This document shows, piece by piece, positions 29,671-33,071 of a stretch of DNA of 33,071 bases (the first letter of the stretch is position 1; the number at the start of each line of letters is the position of its first letter). This stretch comes from Hyphomicrobiaceae bacterium (GTDB lineage: Bacteria > Pseudomonadota > Alphaproteobacteria > Rhizobiales > Hyphomicrobiaceae). Location: NCBI GenBank assembly GCA_025351355.1, contig JANXWC010000054.1, forward strand, positions 1 to 33,071. Direction: 5' to 3'. A model generated the notes under the pieces. It saw nothing but the letters and a program-made list of their open reading frames with translations. It ran no database searches and was not told the origin of the DNA. Position numbers and translations under genes: made by a program.

Positions 29671-30441
29671 TCACTGCGGTGGCAATCGACGAGCCGCGTT
29701 CCGCCCTCGGTTCCAGCCACGCAAGAACGGCACGAGCATCGGTACCTGAGTGCGATACAGCTCGTATGGCTTCCCGAGGGTGGCGATCAGATCGCGCTCT
29801 TCGAGTTGCAAAGCTGCGAGCACGTAGAGCGTGGTCATGATGGCAAGCAAGAGGTGTCCGCCCGTCATCACCGGCGTGGCCCAGAACACGATGAGGAAGC
29901 CCAGCATGAGCGGATGGCGCACGAGCTTGTAGAGCCATCTGACCTGGAAGACCGGAGTTGGCGGCTCAACGCCGCGGAGCGCGTCCAGTCCCTGCTTGAG
30001 ACCAAACAAGTCAAAGTGGTTGATCATGAACGTCGAGGCAAGCACGACCACCCAGCCAAACCAATACAGAGTGGTCAATAACCGTGCGGCGACGCCATCC
30101 GTTCGCCAGATCGCGACCGGAATCGGTAGCCAGTACCAAAAGAGCAGCAAGAGGACCAGGCTCGAAAGCAGCACATAAGTGCTTCGCTCCGCAGCCGGTG
30201 GAATGATGCGGGTCCACCAGCGTTTGAACGCCGGCCGCGCCATGAGGCTATGCTGGAAAGCGAACAGGCCCAGCAGCATGACATCGACGACCAGTGCGTC
30301 GCTGGTCGCTGCGACGTCGCCGATATCGATCGATCTCGGCACCATGATGTTGGCGAAGAAACCGAGGGCATAGAGGAACGACAATGCGAAGACGCCATAA
30401 CTGAGGATGGCGTAGATAAATATGAAGCCACGTGCGATCAT
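29671..30441 (-). CDS. mddA: Methanethiol S-methyltransferase-like membrane protein (MddA/NnrU family)
   Basis: The ATG at 30441 gives 256 residues. An in-frame extension to 30510 has no membrane or family sequence. Five to six membrane helices are visible. Family motifs are GLFAFQHSLMARPAFKRWWT, PPAAERSTYVLLSSL, FMINHFDLFGLKQG, LYKLVRHPLMLGFLIVFWAT and QLEERDLIATLGKPYELYR. The RHPLMLGF and EERDL blocks are the SAM-binding hallmarks of isoprenylcysteine-methyltransferase-type enzymes, and the whole pattern fits MddA, which methylates methanethiol to dimethyl sulfide. The length also fits (about 250-270). The gene stands alone on its strand. The link to the sulfatase in the same window is only that both touch sulfur chemistry. 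NnrU-like proteins of unknown role are the alternative. Confidence 0.8.
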   Translation of the reverse strand: MIARGFIFIYAILSYGVFALSFLYALGFFANIMVPRSIDIGDVAATSDALVVDVMLLGLFAFQHSLMARPAFKRWWTRIIPPAAERSTYVLLSSLVLLLLFWYWLPIPVAIWRTDGVAARLLTTLYWFGWVVVLASTFMINHFDLFGLKQGLDALRGVEPPTPVFQVRWLYKLVRHPLMLGFLIVFWATPVMTGGHLLLAIMTTLYVLAALQLEERDLIATLGKPYELYRTQVPMLVPFLRGWNRGRNAARRLPPQ

Positions 30442-30688
30442 TGGTCTGGTTCTTTCCGATTTCAGCCCGACTCGTGGGCCTCTGGTTGCGTCGAAATAGC
30501 CGTCTCCCACCGGTACTGACCGAGTTGTTCTGGCGTTTGAACCTGGATATTGAAATTTGAAATTTGGAATCCAGATTTTAGAAATTGACCTCTAATACCT
30601 GGCCTGCGCTCTAGGTCCACGCGCGGTGCAGTCAACGCGAAACCAAAGCGGGGAGGCCAGCGTATTCGAGCGTTGATCACTCGCGTCA

Positions 30689-30716
30689 GGCGCTCTTGCC
30701 TATCTGCAAGAGCGCC
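30689..30716. terminator. Strong hairpin downstream of the small secreted protein gene
   Basis: GGCGCTCTTGC (30689-30699) pairs perfectly with GCAAGAGCGCC (30706-30716) around a 6-base loop. It lies 57 bases after the stop codon of the minus-strand gene at 30773, in the 331-bp gap before the MddA-like gene. On the minus strand no T-run follows, on the plus strand CCCCTTT does, so its efficiency as a terminator is uncertain. Nothing else is seen in this gap. Confidence 0.6.
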
Positions 30717-30772
30717 CCCTTTGGGATGATGCGCTTTGAAGCGGGGCTCGGCGCCATGGCGCGATCGCTCGA

Positions 30773-31039
30773 TCAATTTCCCCGACGCACAGGGCGCAGT
30801 GCGGTACGCGACGGTGGCGGCAGCTTAGAAATTGTGCAACGATTGGCGATGCACGTCATTGTGCCCTTCGGCGCGCAGCGCGTGTAATTGCCGCCTAACG
30901 CCGGGCTGCGGATCACCGTCCGGCAGTTGGTGCCGAGGTCGGCGTGTGCCGGCGGAGCGGCAAAGCTCGAGAGTCCTGCCGCAATGACGCCCACGGCCAG
31001 CAGAAACGAACACTTCAAAGTTCCAATTGGCATGCTCAT
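30773..31039 (-). CDS. Small secreted Cys-containing protein, 88 residues
   Basis: The ATG at 31039 with AAAGG 8 bases upstream opens a signal peptide (MPIGTLKCSFLLAVGVIAAG, cleavage near AHA-DLG). The mature part of about 55 residues has three Cys (TNCRTVIRSP, TRCAPKGTMTCIANRC gives three more; four in all) and a basic Pro-rich tail. Even Cys number and signal peptide suggest a disulfide-bonded periplasmic protein. The family is not recognised. It is transcribed away from the BTAD/hydrolase gene, with 145 bp between the starts. Confidence 0.65.
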   Translation of the reverse strand: MSMPIGTLKCSFLLAVGVIAAGLSSFAAPPAHADLGTNCRTVIRSPALGGNYTRCAPKGTMTCIANRCTISKLPPPSRTALRPVRRGN

Positions 31040-31184
31040 GATGTCGACCTTTCCATTTTCCAGTTGCACGGAGACCCGCCGTGGCCGCCACTAAGTGTGA
31101 GGCACCGGACCTCGCGTGTGCTGAGACTGCATCCGCCACCGTCCCCTCGCCGTCCCCCGCGCCTCGCAAACGGAGGGCAGACCG

Positions 31185-32762
31185 ATGTTGCTGCTTGAAC
31201 TGAAGACACTCGGGTTTCCCGAACTTCGCGTGGACGGTCGAGCGGGACGCCTGACCCTGCGCAAGGCTCTCGCCCTTTTAATCTTGCTGGCGGAGACCGA
31301 AGGTCCTGTCGCGCGCGACGCCGCCGCAACTCTGCTTTGGCCCGATGCCGACACGGAGACAGCGCGAGCCAGACTGCGGCGATTGCTGCATCGCATAGAG
31401 GTTGCGGTCGGGGCACCGATCATCGAAGCCGACCGTATGGCTATGCGGTATCGGGCGGCTGTTGATGTGCGTCTGGATTCTGAACTTTTCGAAAGTGCTT
31501 GTGACCGCGGTGATTTTGCAGCGGCCTGTCATCTCTATCGTGGCGATTTTCTGGACGGTTTTCATCTAGATTGCCGGGAATTCGACGACTGGGCGTTCTA
31601 CCGGCGCGAAGCGTTGAGGGGCCGCCTCATAAATGCGCTCGAACGTCTCGTGCTGGCAATGACTGCGGATGGCGCTTTCGCCACCGCTGCGGTGCTCGCC
31701 GCACGCCTCGTCGGGCTTGACCCGCTCAGTGAGGTCTACGCGCGATACTTGATACGCAGTTTACTTTTGTCAGGCGATCGCGTTGGAGCGGAACGCCAGT
31801 ATTCGGCACTCCGGCAACGCTTGCGCGAAGAACTCGGAATCTCCCCCGAAGACGAAACACAGGGTTTGATGCAACCGGTCGGGACCGCAGTAGCTCGCCA
31901 AGCAACGTGCTATGCGCGTGGTGGCGGGGTTCATATAGCCTATCAAGCGCACGGCACCAGCGAGCCCGATCTGCTGGTCATGCCCGGCTTCGTATCCTCG
32001 GTGGAGCGGTTATGGGAGCTGCCCGTGTGTCGGTCGTTTCTGGCGTCGATGATGACGATGGGGCGGCTGATCATCTTCGATCCTCGTGGAATTGGGCTCT
32101 CTGATCGCGGATTGCCCCCCAGTTCCGACGGGACGGTCGAGGATATCGGCACGGTTTTGCTGGCAGCTTGCTCAAGGCGTGTCGTCCTGATCGCTGCATC
32201 GCAATCCGCAGGGGCCTGCATCAAGTTTGCCGTGAAACATCCTGGCCGCGTGGCCGGCCTCATCCTGATCGGGGCAATGGCCAAAGGATGCCGAACACCA
32301 GACTACCCGTTCGCCTTGAGTGCGGACCAATTCGACACCTGGCGCCAGCACCTTATCGCGGGATGGGGCGGGCCGATTGGAATAGAAACCTTTGGACCGA
32401 GCCTGGCGACCGATGCACAAACAAGAGCATGGTGGGCGGGTCTGCTTCGCGCCGCCTCTAGTCCCGGTGCGCTGAAGGCTGTTCTCGACGCCGTGCGCGA
32501 TGTTGACGTAAGGCCTATGCTGCCGCGCGTTTCCGTGCCGACGCTGGTGCTGCATCGTCGTGATGATCGCGCGGTCCGCATCGAGGCGGGCCGATATATT
32601 GCAGAGCGCATACCCGATGCCCGGATCGTCGAACTCGACGGTAGCGATCACTGGTTCTTCGCAGGTCCCCAGGAGCCGATGCTCGACGCCATCAGAAACT
32701 TCATTGCCGCGCTGAGCCGTGACAGCGCAGCAAAAACACGACGGCCAGCGGTTCCGCAGTGA
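31185..32762 (+). CDS. BTAD-domain protein fused to an alpha/beta-hydrolase
   Basis: The product has 525 residues; GGAGG sits 8 bases before the ATG. Residues 1-90 look like a SARP-type winged-helix region (LTLRKALALLILLAE...LLWPDADTETARARLRRLLHR). Residues 95-235 form a bacterial transcriptional activation domain (VDVRLDSELFESACDRGDFA, LYRGDFLDGF, AERQYSALRQRLREELGISP). Residues 245-510 are an alpha/beta-hydrolase with VHIAYQAHG, FDPRGIGLSDR, nucleophile region AASQSAGACI, acid in HRRDDRAV and His in GSDHWFF. The nucleophile elbow reads SxSxG instead of GxSxG, but the Ser, Asp and His are all present. Fusions of this hydrolase type with regulators or cyclases are known from rhizobia. The hydrolase part may sense a small ligand. 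No neighbour suggests its target. Confidence 0.85.
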   Translation: MLLLELKTLGFPELRVDGRAGRLTLRKALALLILLAETEGPVARDAAATLLWPDADTETARARLRRLLHRIEVAVGAPIIEADRMAMRYRAAVDVRLDSELFESACDRGDFAAACHLYRGDFLDGFHLDCREFDDWAFYRREALRGRLINALERLVLAMTADGAFATAAVLAARLVGLDPLSEVYARYLIRSLLLSGDRVGAERQYSALRQRLREELGISPEDETQGLMQPVGTAVARQATCYARGGGVHIAYQAHGTSEPDLLVMPGFVSSVERLWELPVCRSFLASMMTMGRLIIFDPRGIGLSDRGLPPSSDGTVEDIGTVLLAACSRRVVLIAASQSAGACIKFAVKHPGRVAGLILIGAMAKGCRTPDYPFALSADQFDTWRQHLIAGWGGPIGIETFGPSLATDAQTRAWWAGLLRAASSPGALKAVLDAVRDVDVRPMLPRVSVPTLVLHRRDDRAVRIEAGRYIAERIPDARIVELDGSDHWFFAGPQEPMLDAIRNFIAALSRDSAAKTRRPAVPQ

Positions 32763-33025
32763 GCCAACTCTCTGCTGCAATGGCATTCGTGGCAGTAGTT
32801 CCGCGCCTAAGAGCTTGTTCAAGTGCATGACAGCTTGCACCCTCGCAGGGCGGACCCATGATGGCAGGCAACACGGCGGCGACCGGCTTGACTGCTGCAA
32901 CGAACAGCGCAGCAGACGATGCAGATCCACAACTTATACCAGCCCCCATAAGCTTTGACTCGGTTCTCTTTCGCATTCGCTCGGATTGTGATTCTGTTGG
33001 GTGATTGATTCGCCAGGAGGACGCG

Positions 33026-33071
33026 ATGACGGGGCTGAAGATCAGGAAGGACCGCTCGGCTGTTGTGCTGC
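33026..33071 (+). mobile_element. Start of a probable IS630-family transposase, cut by the window end
   Basis: AGGAGG at 33015-33020 precedes an ATG at 33026. The 15 visible residues MTGLKIRKDRSAVVL resemble the N-terminus of helix-turn-helix IS630-type transposases of rhizobia, which begin with a short basic segment before an LRRLAR-type helix. Only 46 bases are visible, so this rests on a short pattern. If right, the window is flanked by IS630-type sequences on both sides. The preceding 263 bp (32763-33025) holds no other gene that I can support and may contain the left inverted repeat. Confidence 0.45.

Noticed and set aside
32701-32976. Minus-strand frame of 91 codons with a signal-like hydrophobic stretch
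   Set aside because: It overlaps the end of the BTAD/hydrolase gene, has no ribosome site and shows no recognisable family.

Overview
The window looks like a chromosomal stretch of a GC-rich alphaproteobacterium, most likely Hyphomicrobiales (Bradyrhizobium/Xanthobacteraceae-like). The base composition, the IS630-type transposase pieces at both edges, a DUF3775 remnant, a DUF2147 secreted protein, an MddA-type methyltransferase and a CyaC-like adenylate cyclase all fit. No rRNA, tRNA or CRISPR array was seen. The assignment is by eye and no database was searched.

Layout. (1) 1-6175: an IS630 transposase tail runs in frame into an N-terminally truncated amino-acid ABC permease. It is followed by an intact permease, its ATPase, a class IV aminotransferase-like protein, a BetC-like sulfatase and a DegT-family aminotransferase. 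This looks like a catabolic or uptake operon whose front end was removed by an insertion sequence. (2) 6176-7586: mostly empty DNA with a 31-codon DUF3775 remnant, then an unknown multi-pass membrane protein. (3) 7588-10740, minus strand: a patatin-like phospholipase with an N-terminal cyclic-nucleotide-binding domain (cNBD), and a six-helix ion channel with a C-terminal cNBD and a non-canonical selectivity filter. (4) 11015-18741, plus strand: a FemAB/GNAT-like transferase, a DevA-like ATPase and DevB-like membrane-fusion protein, a 61-residue protein, a DUF2147 protein, an alpha/beta hydrolase, a secreted Trp-rich protein and the DevC/FtsX-like permease. Five of these transcription units are preceded by the same 16-bp dyad, TGTTCC-N4-GGAACA. 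(5) 18895-21638: a small unknown protein, a Crp-family regulator (minus), a small secreted protein sharing a Cys motif with the Trp-rich protein, and an OmpA-domain lipoprotein-like or periplasmic protein. (6) 21682-29155, minus strand: a membrane adenylate cyclase with a [2Fe-2S] ferredoxin domain, a kinase-like/FGE-like fusion, an OmpA-domain protein and a Sel1-repeat membrane protein. (7) 29671-33071: an MddA-like methyltransferase, a small secreted Cys protein, a BTAD/alpha-beta-hydrolase fusion and the start of a probable IS630-type transposase.

How it may work together (inference). About 14 kb contains one predicted cAMP-producing enzyme whose anchor and Fe-S domain suggest redox input, plus three cNBD proteins: a transcription factor, an ion channel and a phospholipase. 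The transcription factor keeps the CRP arginine that reads the G of TGT but has lost the two residues that read the next G:C pair. The repeated dyad TGTTC-N6-GAACA keeps that G and has lost that G:C. I therefore propose that this Crp-like protein controls the envelope/export genes between 10.9 and 18.7 kb through the repeated dyad, forming a local cAMP-controlled envelope-remodelling and export system that I do not recognise from the literature.
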